Origin: Saccharopolyspora thermophila
GTDB lineage: Bacteria > Actinomycetota > Actinomycetes > Mycobacteriales > Pseudonocardiaceae
Reading direction: 5' to 3'
Assembly: GCF_014646075.1 (NCBI RefSeq)
Contig: NZ_BMMT01000009.1
Location: 170,644-234,643 of the forward strand
Length of the DNA stretch: 64,000 nucleotides
Shown here: piece after piece, positions 8,178-18,000 of the stretch
How the letters are laid out: every line of letters starts with the position of its first letter
Numbering within the stretch: the first letter of the stretch is position 1
The notes under the pieces: model-generated
What the model was told of the DNA's origin: nothing
Databases searched by the model: none
The model's input: the letters and a program-made list of their open reading frames with translations, nothing else
Position numbers and translations under genes: made by a program

Positions 8178-9926
8178 ATGGCACAGCGAACGGCAGGCCC
8201 CGGAGCGGGGCGCCACGGCGAGAGGTACCGCCGTGACCGGGCACCGCGCGAGCCGCGCGGCCGACGTGACGAGCAGGGACTGCGCCAGCAGCTGCGGACG
8301 CTGCACGGCTGCGGCTACGGGCGGTACAGGACCCTCGGCGGGCGCTGGTCCTTCGGCGGGTTCACGCTGGAGATCCGGCGGGTGCAGCCCGACCCCTTCG
8401 CCCCGGCCAGCCGCTGCGAGGTGCGGGTCGACCCCGCGGTGGCCGCCTTCCCCGAGCAGTTGTGGTCCACCCCGGTGCGGGCCCGCGGCCTGGCCGGCTA
8501 CCTGGTGCGCGCGGCGCACCGGCACCTGCGCGACAGCCGGCTGCGGGTGGACGCCGGTGGCCAGGAGGTGCTCGACCGCAGCGCCTGCCAGGTCCTCGAC
8601 GGCGAAGTGGTGCTGCGGTTGGGCATCGATCTGCCCGGGCGCGGGCGCACCATCGACGGCCGGGCCGCCGAGCGGGCGTTGTGCGACGAGCTGCCCGAGG
8701 TTGTGGAGGCGGCGTTGCGGTGGGCCACCGCCGACCAGCAGCGGGTGGAGGAGTTCGTCGACTCCATTGAGGACACCCATACGCTGCGGCGGATGCTGCC
8801 CGGGTTGGGGTTGGTGGCCTTCGTCGCCGACGGTGCGGTGCTGCCGCGCCGCAGCGGCGTCGACGAGCGACCGCTGCCGGACGCGGTGCCGTTCACCTCA
8901 CCGGAGTCGATGCGCATCGAGGTGGAGCTGCCGCACCGCGGCCGCATCACCGGCATGGGGGTGCCCGAGGGCGTCACGCTGATCGTCGGCGGCGGGTTCC
9001 ACGGCAAGTCGACACTGCTGCGGGCCCTGGAGTTCGGCGTCTATGACCACGTGCCCGGCGACGGGCGGGAACTGGTGGTGTCCCGGGCCGACACCGTCAA
9101 GATCCGCGCCGAGGACGGCCGGCGGGTGCACCGGGTGGACGTCAGCCCGTTCGTCAGCCACCTGCCCACCGGGGCCGACACCAGCGACTTTTCCACCGAC
9201 AACGCCTCGGGGTCGACCTCGCAGGCCGCGGCGATCGCCGAGGCGGTGGAGGCCGGGGCGAAGGTGCTGCTGGTCGACGAGGACACCGCGGCGACCAACC
9301 TGATGATCCGCGACGCCCGCATGCAGGCGCTGGTGGCCAAGGACCGCGAGCCGCTGACGCCGTTCGTGGACCTGGTGCGGCCGCTGGCCGCCGAGCACGG
9401 GGTGTCGACGGTGCTGGTGATGGGCGGCTCGGGCGACTACATCGACGTCGCCGACCAGGTGCTGATGCTCGACGCCTACCGGGCCCGCGACGTCACCGAC
9501 CGGGCCCGGCAGCTGGCGGCCGAGCCCACCGGCCGACGCAGCGAGGCGCAGCGGTTCCCGCCCATACGCCACCGCGTGGTGGACCCCCGCAGCATCCCCA
9601 CCGACCGGCCCAAGGTGCGGGCCCGCGGCGTGGACGCGTTGACGCTGGGCGAGTCGACCGTGCAGCTGCGCGGGGTGGAGCAGCTGGTCGACCCCGCGCA
9701 GGTCACCGGGATCGGGTTGGCGCTGGTGACCTGCGTGCGCCGGGGTCTGCTGGATGGCACCCGCACGCTGGCCGAGGTGCTCGACGCGTTCGCCACGGAG
9801 GTCGACAAGCGCGGCATCGCCGCCGTCGACGAGCAGTACGCGGGGGACTTCGCGGTGCCACGGCGGTTCGAGCTGGCCGCGGCCCTCAACCGGCTCCGGG
9901 TGTTGCGCGTGGCGCGTTTCCGCTGA
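8178..9926 (+). CDS. Predicted ATPase of the ABC class (COG3044-like)
   Basis: A 582-residue soluble protein resembling the stand-alone ABC-class ATPases of COG3044, usually about 550-580 residues. The Walker A motif is GGGFHGKST near residue 275 and Walker B is VLLVDEDTAATN near residue 363; the family's LTPFVDLVRPL block follows. The N-terminal 250 residues form the conserved family-specific domain. No membrane segments, so not a transporter subunit. Function is unknown in the family. ATG 8178 is the first good start; the upstream gap holds a strong hairpin. No operon partner is evident, the next gene starting 103 bases later. Confidence 0.8.
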   Translation: MAQRTAGPGAGRHGERYRRDRAPREPRGRRDEQGLRQQLRTLHGCGYGRYRTLGGRWSFGGFTLEIRRVQPDPFAPASRCEVRVDPAVAAFPEQLWSTPVRARGLAGYLVRAAHRHLRDSRLRVDAGGQEVLDRSACQVLDGEVVLRLGIDLPGRGRTIDGRAAERALCDELPEVVEAALRWATADQQRVEEFVDSIEDTHTLRRMLPGLGLVAFVADGAVLPRRSGVDERPLPDAVPFTSPESMRIEVELPHRGRITGMGVPEGVTLIVGGGFHGKSTLLRALEFGVYDHVPGDGRELVVSRADTVKIRAEDGRRVHRVDVSPFVSHLPTGADTSDFSTDNASGSTSQAAAIAEAVEAGAKVLLVDEDTAATNLMIRDARMQALVAKDREPLTPFVDLVRPLAAEHGVSTVLVMGGSGDYIDVADQVLMLDAYRARDVTDRARQLAAEPTGRRSEAQRFPPIRHRVVDPRSIPTDRPKVRARGVDALTLGESTVQLRGVEQLVDPAQVTGIGLALVTCVRRGLLDGTRTLAEVLDAFATEVDKRGIAAVDEQYAGDFAVPRRFELAAALNRLRVLRVARFR

Positions 9927-10029
9927 CGGTCACAGGTTTGCCCGCACGCGCACACCGGGCATCATCGAGGCAAGTGGTGTGCCCCGGAGGTGTCGTGCGC
10001 GGCGGCGCGCGGCGGAGGGGAGGCCCGCG

Positions 10030-10734
10030 ATGCCTCGCATGAAGTTCCCCGCACGCAACGCGACCGGCTACGCCGATCGCCGGCATGCCGGTCGGGTGCT
10101 GGCCGAGCGCATGGGTGGACTCACGCTGGTCGATCCCGTGGTGTTCGGGCTGGCCCGCGGCGGGGTGCCGGTGGCCGCGGAGGTCGCCCGGGCGCTGTCG
10201 GCGCCACTGCGGGTGTGCGTGGCGCGCAAGATCGGCGCGCCCACCCAACCGGAGCTGGCGGTGGGGGCGGTGACCGCGCACGGCCCACCCAGCTACGACG
10301 AGCAACTGGTGCGGTCGTTCCACCTCGACGAGGCGACGCTGGCCGCCGCCTGCGAGCGGGAACGCGCCGAGGCCCGCCGCCGGGAGCAGGTGTTCCAGCT
10401 GTGCGAGCCGCTTGAGCTGGCCGATCGGGACGTGGTGCTGGTCGACGACGGGCTGGCCACCGGTGCCACCGCCCGCGCGGCGGTGCGGATGCTGCGCGCG
10501 GCCGGGCCGCGCCGGGTGGTGCTGGCCGCGCCGGTCGGCGCGCCGGAGGCGGTGGCGGCGCTGCGCAAGCAGGCCGATGCGGTGGTCTGCGTGCTGCAGC
10601 CGGTCGGGTTCGCCGCGGTCGGGCAGTGGTACCGCGACTTCGCCGCCACCACCGACGAGGAGATCCTGCGGATCCTGCGCGAGTACGGCCAGACCCGCTC
10701 ACCCCGGCGCAGCCGACCAGCAGAGGACCGCTGA
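10030..10734 (+). CDS. Phosphoribosyltransferase-domain protein
   Basis: A 234-residue protein with a type I phosphoribosyltransferase fold. The PRPP-binding loop VVLVDDGLATGATA (about residues 136-149) is canonical, and the N-terminal FADRRHAGRVLAERM-like segment plus FGLARGGVPVAAEVA matches the widespread actinobacterial PRTase group often found alone or fused to a dienelactone hydrolase-like domain. ATG 10030 follows an excellent GGAGGGGAGG box. The base or substrate is not predictable, and such proteins may be regulatory. Confidence 0.85.
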   Translation: MPRMKFPARNATGYADRRHAGRVLAERMGGLTLVDPVVFGLARGGVPVAAEVARALSAPLRVCVARKIGAPTQPELAVGAVTAHGPPSYDEQLVRSFHLDEATLAAACERERAEARRREQVFQLCEPLELADRDVVLVDDGLATGATARAAVRMLRAAGPRRVVLAAPVGAPEAVAALRKQADAVVCVLQPVGFAAVGQWYRDFAATTDEEILRILREYGQTRSPRRSRPAEDR

Positions 10735-10964
10735 GCGACCCGCCCGCCGCGAGTACCCGTTCGCGGGAGTCGTTTCAGCGCGGACTGAACGAAAACGTCG
10801 GGCCCAACCTTCCACCAACCCCGGCCGGAACGCGATAGCCTCACCGGCGACCCCGCTCCATGTGCTGCGAGAAAGCGGAAATCGGGTGGTTTGTGCCACC
10901 GGATGGGCGTTTTCGGGCGCGTCGGGGTGGAAGTGGGTATCGGTCTCGGGTTGATTGGTTCGCT

Positions 10965-11369
10965 ATGACTGCCGCTGGACATTCCGACAACACACCGCTG
11001 CAAGCGGGTAGGCACACGCCACCTCGGCGGGCGGGGGCAAGACGGGGTGACGACTCCAGCGAGCTGGGCTACTCGGCGGAGGTGGCCTGGCAGGTGGGCG
11101 AGGCCACCGCGGCGCTGGGCGACCGGCTGCGCGATCCGGCCGTGCCGCACTCCGTGGAGGAGATCGAGAAGATCATGCGCGGGTTCGCGCTGACGGTGGA
11201 GAGCATGTCGCGGGGCATGGGCGGGGTGACCGAATGGCTGCGCGCCGCCGGTCACGCGGGGCCGCTGTCCGGGCACGCCAGCGTGATGGCCGAGCGGCTG
11301 TCGCACATCGGCAAGGAGCTCGGCCGGTTGGCCGCGGCGATCGAGCAGGCCCAGAAGCGGGCCAGCTGA
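10965..11369 (+). CDS. Conserved-type hypothetical protein, 134 residues
   Basis: A small soluble protein of about 134 residues, not assigned to a named family. The first 35 residues are polar and probably disordered; the rest is helical, with AEVAWQVGEATAALGDRL and a C-terminal IGKELGRLAAAIEQAQK helix that suggests a coiled-coil or dimer. ATG 10965 is preferred over the in-frame ATG at 10860, whose extra segment has poor codon character. It stands alone between the phosphoribosyltransferase and Clp ATPase genes. Its function is unknown. Confidence 0.6.
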   Translation: MTAAGHSDNTPLQAGRHTPPRRAGARRGDDSSELGYSAEVAWQVGEATAALGDRLRDPAVPHSVEEIEKIMRGFALTVESMSRGMGGVTEWLRAAGHAGPLSGHASVMAERLSHIGKELGRLAAAIEQAQKRAS

Positions 11370-11621
11370 GCTCGGCCTGGCGCGGAGCCACCGGCCCGCG
11401 CCACCGGATCACCGCCGGGGTGGCTCGGGGCGCCGCGCGCAGGAGGCGCCGGGGTCGCCGCCGGCCGGTGGTGCGCCATCGCGCGACTTTCCCGCATGGC
11501 ATGCCCGCAGCACAGCCAGCCCGCCACGTCCCTCCTCGTGTGCGCGCCGTCGGGTGATGGCGGGATCGCTGGCGGGCTGCCGCGGACCGCTCAGTATGTT
11601 GGTGCCACCATCGCGGCTGCG

Positions 11622-14201
11622 ATGATCGAGTTGTGCCGCGCCGGTGTCCACCCCGGCGGTGCTGGGCGCACCGGCTCGGTGGGCGCGGTCGCGGGGATCG
11701 GCGCGGTGCCGCTGGTGGGGACCGGCGGCGGGGGCGCGCTGGTGCGTGATCGGGTGCAGGCCGGGCCTGCGTGTGTGCTGTGTGGAGGTGCCCCGTTGGT
11801 TCGCGGCAGTGCCGGTGATTCCTCTGCCGCCTTCGACGCGCTGTTCAGCGAGGTGTTCTCGAAAGCGGCGCAGGATGGGGCCTCGGAGCGGTTGGCGCTC
11901 GGGTCGCTGCTGGACGAGCAGGCGCACGAGGTGGTGTCCAAGGCGATCCGGGCCACTGTGGACTGGGGCAGTCGGGAGCTGGACAGCACGCACCTGCTGT
12001 GGGCGGTGACGCAGGTGGGGGCGACCGCGGAGCTGCTGAGGTCCTCGGGCGTGCGGGTGGCGGAGCTGGCCGAGGCGGTGCGGTCGGCGGTGGTGGCCGC
12101 GCAGGAGCCGCTGGCGGGGGCCCGGCCGGTGCTCTCGCCAGCGGCGCGGCGGGCGTTGCTGGGCGCCTACCAGCAGGCGTTGGGCGAGGGTGCTGACGTT
12201 GTCGGGGCCCGGCACGTGTTGTTGGGGTTGGCCGCGGACGCGGATTCGGTGGCGGGTCGTGCGTTGGCGCGCGCGATCGAGTTGGGTGACGGGAGCGGGG
12301 CCCGGTCGGTGTTGAGCGTGACGCCGCGGTTGGACGAGTTCGGCCTGGATCTGACGGAGCTGGCGCGGGCCGGGAAACTGGATCCGGTGGTGGGCCGGGA
12401 CGCCGAGATCGAGCAGGCGATCGAGGTGCTGGGGCGGCGGTCGAAGAACAACCCGGTGTTCGTGGGGGACCCGGGGGTGGGCAAGACAGCGATCGTGGAG
12501 GGGTTGGCGCAGCGGATCGTCGACGGGGCGGTGCCGTGGTCGCTGGCGGACGTGCGGGTGGTGTCGCTGGATCTGGCGGGGCTGGTGGCCGGCGCGAAGT
12601 ACCGGGGGGAGTTCGAGCAGCGGTTCCGGGACGTGCTGGCGGAGATCCGGGCGCACCGCGAGGACGTGCTGGTGTTCATCGACGAGATCCACAGCATCGT
12701 CGGCGCTGGTGCCGGTGAGGGGTCGATGGACGCCGGCACGCTGCTCAAGCCGGCGTTGGCGCGGGGCGAGGTGCGGTTGCTGGGGGCCACGACGGTGGAG
12801 GAGTACCGGCGGTACGTGGAGAAGGATCCGGCGTTGGAGCGGCGGTTCGCGCCGATCATGGTGGCCGAGCCGTCGGTGGCCGAGACGGTGGTGGTGCTGC
12901 GCGGGTTGCGGGAGCGTTACCAGCACCACCACCGGGTGCGCATCGATGATTCGGCGTTGTCGGCGGCGGCGGAGCTCTCGCAGCGCTACATCGTGGACCG
13001 GTTTCTGCCGGACAAGGCGGTGGACCTGCTGGACCAGGCGTGTTCGCGGGTGCGGTTGCGGCGTGGTGGCACGGTGCGGGACTCGGCGGTGTTCGAACCG
13101 ACGGTGGGCGCTGACGACGTGGCCGATGTGGTGTCCACGCGCACGGGGATCCCGGTGTCGGACGTCAGCGCGCAGGACGCGCAGCGGTTGCTGGATCTGG
13201 AGGATCAGCTGCGGTCGCGGGTGGTGGGTCAGGACGCGGCGGTGGCGTCGGTGGCCGAGGCGGTGCGGCGCGCCCGGGCGGGGTTGGCCGATCCGGACCG
13301 GCCGATCGGCAGTTTCCTGTTCCTGGGGCCCACCGGGGTGGGCAAGACGGAGTTGGCGCGGGCGTTGGCGCAGGCGTTGTTCGGGGATGCGCAGCGGTTG
13401 GTGCGGCTGGACATGGGGGAGTTCCAGGAAAAGCACACGGTGTCGCGGCTGGTGGGGGCTCCGCCGGGGTACGTGGGCTACGGCGAGGCGGGGCAGTTGA
13501 CCGACCAGGTGCGGCGGCAGCCGTATTCGGTGGTGTTGCTGGACGAGGTCGAAAAAGCGCATCCGGATGTGTTCAACACGTTGTTGCAGGTGTTGGACGC
13601 GGGGCGGTTGACCGACGCCCAGGGGCGGTTGGTGGACTTCCGCAACGTCGTGGTGATCATGACCTCCAACATCGGGGCGGATCGGATCCTGGACGCCGGC
13701 GCGGACGCGGGCGAGTCGGCGCTGGTGGTGCTGGAGGAGCTGCGGGCGTTCTTCCGCCCGGAGTTCATCAACCGCATCGATGACGTGGTGGTGTTCCGGC
13801 CGTTGACCGCCGAGCAGCTGCGGCGGATCGCGCGGTTGTTGCTGGAGCGCACCGCGCAGCAGTTGTCGGCCAAGGGCATCGCGTTGGTGGTCTCGGACGC
13901 GGGCGTGGACTGGCTGGTGCGGCGGGGGTATCAGCCGGAGTTCGGGGCGCGCCCGTTGCGGCGGGTGATCTCGCGGGAGCTGGACAACCGGCTGGCGTCG
14001 ATGGTGTTGGAGGGGGCGGTGTCGGCGGGGGACCAGGTGTCGGTGGACGTGGTCGGTGGGGAGTTGTCGTGGTCGGTGACGCCGGTGTGGGAGCCGGTGT
14101 CGGGCGGCCGGCACGCGGCTCCGCCCTCGCCGCAGCCGTCGGCGGGGCCGTCGGCGGTGGAGCGGTTGAAGCCGATCCAGCGGCACAGCGTGTTCGGGTG
14201 A
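11622..14201 (+). CDS. Clp/Hsp100 family AAA+ ATPase, ClpB/ClpC-like
   Basis: About 859 residues with two AAA+ modules, an ATP-driven protein unfoldase or disaggregase. After a Gly-rich N-terminus with a CVLCG pair comes a Clp N domain (SLLDEQAHEVVSKA onward), AAA1 with GDPGVGKTA and VFIDEIH, a short linker instead of ClpB's long coiled-coil middle domain, and AAA2 with GPTGVGKTE, DMGEFQEKHTVSRL and VLLDEVEKAH. The stretch between TSNIGA and FRPEFINRID is short, with no [LIV]GF ClpP-binding loop visible, so partnership with ClpP is doubtful. ATG 11622 is tentative; the frame is open to 11496. Codons are unusually rich in GTG/TTG/GCG compared with neighbours. Confidence 0.85.
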   Translation: MIELCRAGVHPGGAGRTGSVGAVAGIGAVPLVGTGGGGALVRDRVQAGPACVLCGGAPLVRGSAGDSSAAFDALFSEVFSKAAQDGASERLALGSLLDEQAHEVVSKAIRATVDWGSRELDSTHLLWAVTQVGATAELLRSSGVRVAELAEAVRSAVVAAQEPLAGARPVLSPAARRALLGAYQQALGEGADVVGARHVLLGLAADADSVAGRALARAIELGDGSGARSVLSVTPRLDEFGLDLTELARAGKLDPVVGRDAEIEQAIEVLGRRSKNNPVFVGDPGVGKTAIVEGLAQRIVDGAVPWSLADVRVVSLDLAGLVAGAKYRGEFEQRFRDVLAEIRAHREDVLVFIDEIHSIVGAGAGEGSMDAGTLLKPALARGEVRLLGATTVEEYRRYVEKDPALERRFAPIMVAEPSVAETVVVLRGLRERYQHHHRVRIDDSALSAAAELSQRYIVDRFLPDKAVDLLDQACSRVRLRRGGTVRDSAVFEPTVGADDVADVVSTRTGIPVSDVSAQDAQRLLDLEDQLRSRVVGQDAAVASVAEAVRRARAGLADPDRPIGSFLFLGPTGVGKTELARALAQALFGDAQRLVRLDMGEFQEKHTVSRLVGAPPGYVGYGEAGQLTDQVRRQPYSVVLLDEVEKAHPDVFNTLLQVLDAGRLTDAQGRLVDFRNVVVIMTSNIGADRILDAGADAGESALVVLEELRAFFRPEFINRIDDVVVFRPLTAEQLRRIARLLLERTAQQLSAKGIALVVSDAGVDWLVRRGYQPEFGARPLRRVISRELDNRLASMVLEGAVSAGDQVSVDVVGGELSWSVTPVWEPVSGGRHAAPPSPQPSAGPSAVERLKPIQRHSVFG

Positions 14202-14609
14202 ACCGGACATTGCTCGGTGACCCGGTTTTGAGTGCTGTTGTTGTGTGTGCTGATGCGACGCTGCAGTGCTGGTCGTGTCGTTGTGTGGTGAATGAGTGCG
14301 AGGGAGCCGGTGTGTGTCCGGTGGGGTGTGCCGCTCCTGATCAACGCGATTACGTCACGTAATGGCACTGTGGGCCGACATACCTCGGCCCGGTGATGGC
14401 GGAGTGCGGGATTCTCGCTGATCAGCGGCACTCCAGAACCGCGCATCACACGAACGTGGTGAAGCTTGTTGGGGTGGCGAGTGTGCTCCTACGGTGATGG
14501 GTGCGGTTCGTTGGCCTTCACGACGCACCTCTTGATGTGAGCGCAGCGGCGAGTGTTGGGCCCGTGGCCGACCAATTCGTCGATTCGCGATGACAATCGG
14601 GGAGGTAGC
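14202..14609. other. Intergenic region without a recognisable gene
   Basis: 408 bases between the Clp ATPase and STAS genes. The composition is less GC-rich with many TGT/GTG steps. A weak AACCGG...CCGGTT hairpin (14201-14227) could end the Clp transcript. I see no convincing reading frame; promoter elements for the STAS gene presumably lie here. Confidence 0.5.
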
Positions 14610-15071
14610 GTGATCGTCTCCAGATCCGGTATCCCCCCGGCCGCATGGCCGGGCGGGCGGCATGCGATCGTGACTCCGCGGACGGCCGACGATGCCCTGA
14701 CCGGCCATGCCGGTTCGTCGCGTACGTTGCGGTTGGCGGTGGAGTGGCCCGCCTGCGGGGTCGTGGTGGTGCGCATCGGTGGGGAGGTCGACCTGTCGAC
14801 CGTGCCGCGGTTGGCCGAGTTGATCCGGCAGCGGTTGACCGCGGCGGCGTTACGGTCGGTGGTGCTGGATCTGTCGGAGGTGACGTTCGCCAGCAGCGCG
14901 GCGGTCGAGCTGCTGTTGCACGTGCAGCGGCGGGCCGAACACCGCGGGATCCGGTTGTTCGTGGTCCCCGGTGAGGGCGCGTTGTTACGGTTGTTGACGA
15001 TCACGCAGCTACGGGAGCAGTTCGTCTGCCGTGCCACAGCCGCCGAGGCGGTGGCCGAAGCCCGACGGTGA
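14610..15071 (+). CDS. STAS domain protein, anti-sigma factor antagonist-like
   Basis: A 153-residue protein whose residues about 50-150 form a STAS domain like SpoIIAA/RsbV: RIGGEVDLSTVPRLAELI for the first strand and helix, then VVLDLSEVTFASSAAVELLL, where the second of the serines occupies the usual phosphorylation site. The neighbouring residue is normally Gly (DSSG), here Ala-Ala, so regulation by a serine kinase may be altered. A 45-residue basic, disordered N-terminal extension is unusual. GTG 14610 follows GGGGAGG closely. No anti-sigma kinase or sigma factor gene is adjacent. Confidence 0.75.
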   Translation: MIVSRSGIPPAAWPGGRHAIVTPRTADDALTGHAGSSRTLRLAVEWPACGVVVVRIGGEVDLSTVPRLAELIRQRLTAAALRSVVLDLSEVTFASSAAVELLLHVQRRAEHRGIRLFVVPGEGALLRLLTITQLREQFVCRATAAEAVAEARR

Positions 15072-15090
15072 ACCACCCGCCACCGGCACA

Positions 15091-18000
15091 TCACCCCTGG
15101 CTGGCAGGGCCTGGATCACCGCTGATCTGCGCCAGGTTACGCAGATCCTGCAACGCCACCGACAGCATCGCCACGTCCAACCGGCCCGCGCCCCGCAGCT
15201 GCTGAAGCGTCGCCGCGCAGCGCCGCACCGCAGCCGAGTTGGCCGCCACCCAGTCCTCGACCACCTCCCCGGCGGACAGGCCCGGCACATAGCGGCCCAG
15301 CGCCGCCGAGGTCAACCGGCGCCGCTGGGCGAACAGGTCGTCGCGCAGCGAGATCTTGGCCAGCAGCTCCCAGTGCGACTCCGAGGGCAGCTCCACGATC
15401 TGCTCCTGCAACCAGTCCATACCCAGCGCCACGTCCAGCGCCGAGTACACTGCGGCCACGAACCCCACGTCACGGCGGTCACCGGCGATCTCCACCACGT
15501 CCAGCGACGCCGCCAACGGGCCCAGCACCGCGATCCGCCCCGCCAGCACCCCCGGCACCCCATGCCCGGTCAGCTCCGCGCGGCGCCGCTGCACCGCCTC
15601 GGCCTGCTTGCCCGCCAACGCCGCCGGCAGTACCGGGGCCAGCTGGCGGATCTGGCGGCGGAAGAAGTCGACCTCGGCGGCGATGTCCACCGGCGGCCGC
15701 CGGTGACGCAGAAACCACAGCGCCCCCTGCTGACAGAACCGCTGCAGATCGTGGAACATCTCGGTGCGCAGCGCCACCGGGCACCCCGGGCCCACCGCGT
15801 CGACCTCCGCCCACAGGGCGTTGACACCGAAGATGTCGCGCACCGCCAGATAGGCGCCCACCGCGTCCGGCGCGCTGATGCCGGTGGTCTCCTCCAACCG
15901 GTAGAAAAACCCGGTGCCGACGTGGTCGGCCACATCATTGCTCACCACCGTGGCCACGATCTGCCGCCGCAACGGATGCCCGGCCATGCGCTCCCCGAAC
16001 CGCTCCCGCAGCGCCGCCGGCAGCCAGGCCCGCAACTCCTCAGCCAGGTAGGCATCGTCGGGCACCGGTGAGGCCAGCAGCTCCCGTGTCAGGCTGTTCT
16101 TGGCGTGCGCCAGCAGCACCGCCAGCTCCGGGCGCACCAGTCCCAGCCCGGCGCGGCGGCGCTCCACCAGAGCCTGTTCACCCGGCAGGCACTCCAGCTC
16201 CCGATCGAGGTTGTCGCGCTGCTCGAAGATCCGGATGCTCTGCGCGTGCTGGTCCAAAAACACCGGCGCCTCGGCCTCCACCACCCCCAGCACCCGCGAC
16301 TGCAACCGCGAATCGGTCAGCACCGCCGCGGCCACGTCCTCGGCCACCGCCGCCAGCATCCGGTCGCGCTCGCCACGGTCGATGTCGCCGTCAGCGACCG
16401 CCGCGTCCAGCAGGATCTTCAGATTCACCTCCCGGTCGGAGGTGTCCACCCCGGCGGAGTTGTCGATGAAGTCGGTGTTGATCCGCCCGCCGCGCAGCGC
16501 GAACTCGATACGCGCCCGCTGGGTCAGGCCCAGGTTCCCGCCCTCGACCACCACCCGGGCGCGCAGCTGGTCGGCGTCGACGCGGATGGCGTCGTTGACC
16601 GGGTCGGCGGCATCGGCGTGGGTCTGGGTGCTGGCCTTGACGAACGTGCCCACCCCGCCGTTCCACAGCACGTCCACCGGCGCCCGCAGCAGCGCCTGCA
16701 CCAGCTCCGGCGGCGTCAACGACTCCGCCTGCACCCCCAGCGCCGAACGCACCTGCGGCGACAGCGGCACCGACTTGGCGCGCCGCGAGAACACCCCGCC
16801 GCCGGGGGAGATGCGCTGCCGGTCGTAGTCGGCCCAGCTGGAGGCCGGCAGCGCCGCCAGCCGTGCCCGCTCGGCGTGCGAGAGCGCCGGATCCGGGTCC
16901 GGGTCGAGGAAGATGTGCCGGTGGTCGAAAGCACCCAGCAGCCGGATCCGCGGCGAGAGCAGCATGCCGTTGCCGAACACGTCACCGGACATGTCCCCCA
17001 CACCCACCGCGGTGAACTCGTCGGTGTCCAGGCAGCGGCCCAAATCCTCGAAGTGCTGCCGCAGCGACATCCACGCGCCCCGCGCGGTGATGCCCATCGC
17101 CTTGTGGTCATAGCCCGCCGAACCACCCGAGGCGAACGCGTCGCCCAACCAGAACCCGTACTCCGCGGCGATCGCGTTGGCCACATCCGACAACCGGGCG
17201 GTGCCCTTGTCCGCGGCCACCACCAGATACGGGTCGGGCCCGTCGTGACAGACCACCCGCTGCGGCGGCACCACCGCGTTGTTGCGGAGGTTGTCGGTGA
17301 CGTCCAGCAGGCCACGGATGAACGTGCTGTAGCAGTCGCGGACCTCCTGCTGCACCGCATGGCCGTCCAGGCCCGCCAGCGGGCGGCGCACCACGAACGC
17401 GCCCTTGGCGCCACCGGGCACGATCAGCGCGTTTTTCACCGTCTGGGCCTTCATCAACCCCAGCACCTCGGTGCGGAAGTCCTCTGGCCGGTCCGACCAG
17501 CGGATCCCGCCGCGCGCCACCCGCTCGCCGCGCAGGTGCAGGCCCACCACGCGCGGGGAGTGCACGAACGTCTCGAACAGCGGCCGCGGCCGGGGCACGA
17601 ACGGCAACCCCGCTGGGGCGATCTTGAACGACAGGCGGTCCGGGCCGTCGTCGTGGTGCTGGAAGTAGTTGGTGCGCACCACCGCGTCAACGAACCCCAG
17701 CAGCGCCCGCAGCGTCTTGTCCTCATCAAGCGCGGTGACCTCCCGCAGCGTCTGCTCCAGCTCCGGCGGCGGCTGGTCGGCGCGGGCGGCGTCGGGATCG
17801 AACCGCGCGTCAAAGTGCGCCAGCAGCGCCCGCACGAACTCCGCTCGCCCCGCCAGCGTGGACTCCACGTAGGGCTGGGAGAAACCGAACCCGGCCTGCC
17901 ACAGGTAGTGGTAGGCCGCGCGCAGCAGCCCCACCTGCCGCCAGTGCAGGCCCGCGGCCAGCACCAGCCGGTTGAACCCGTCCGGTTCGGCGTGCCCCTG

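Noticed and set aside
11409..14210. A 933-codon minus-strand open frame opposite the Clp gene
   Set aside because: Composition is His/Arg/Pro-rich with no domain, whereas the plus strand encodes a complete Hsp100 ATPase.
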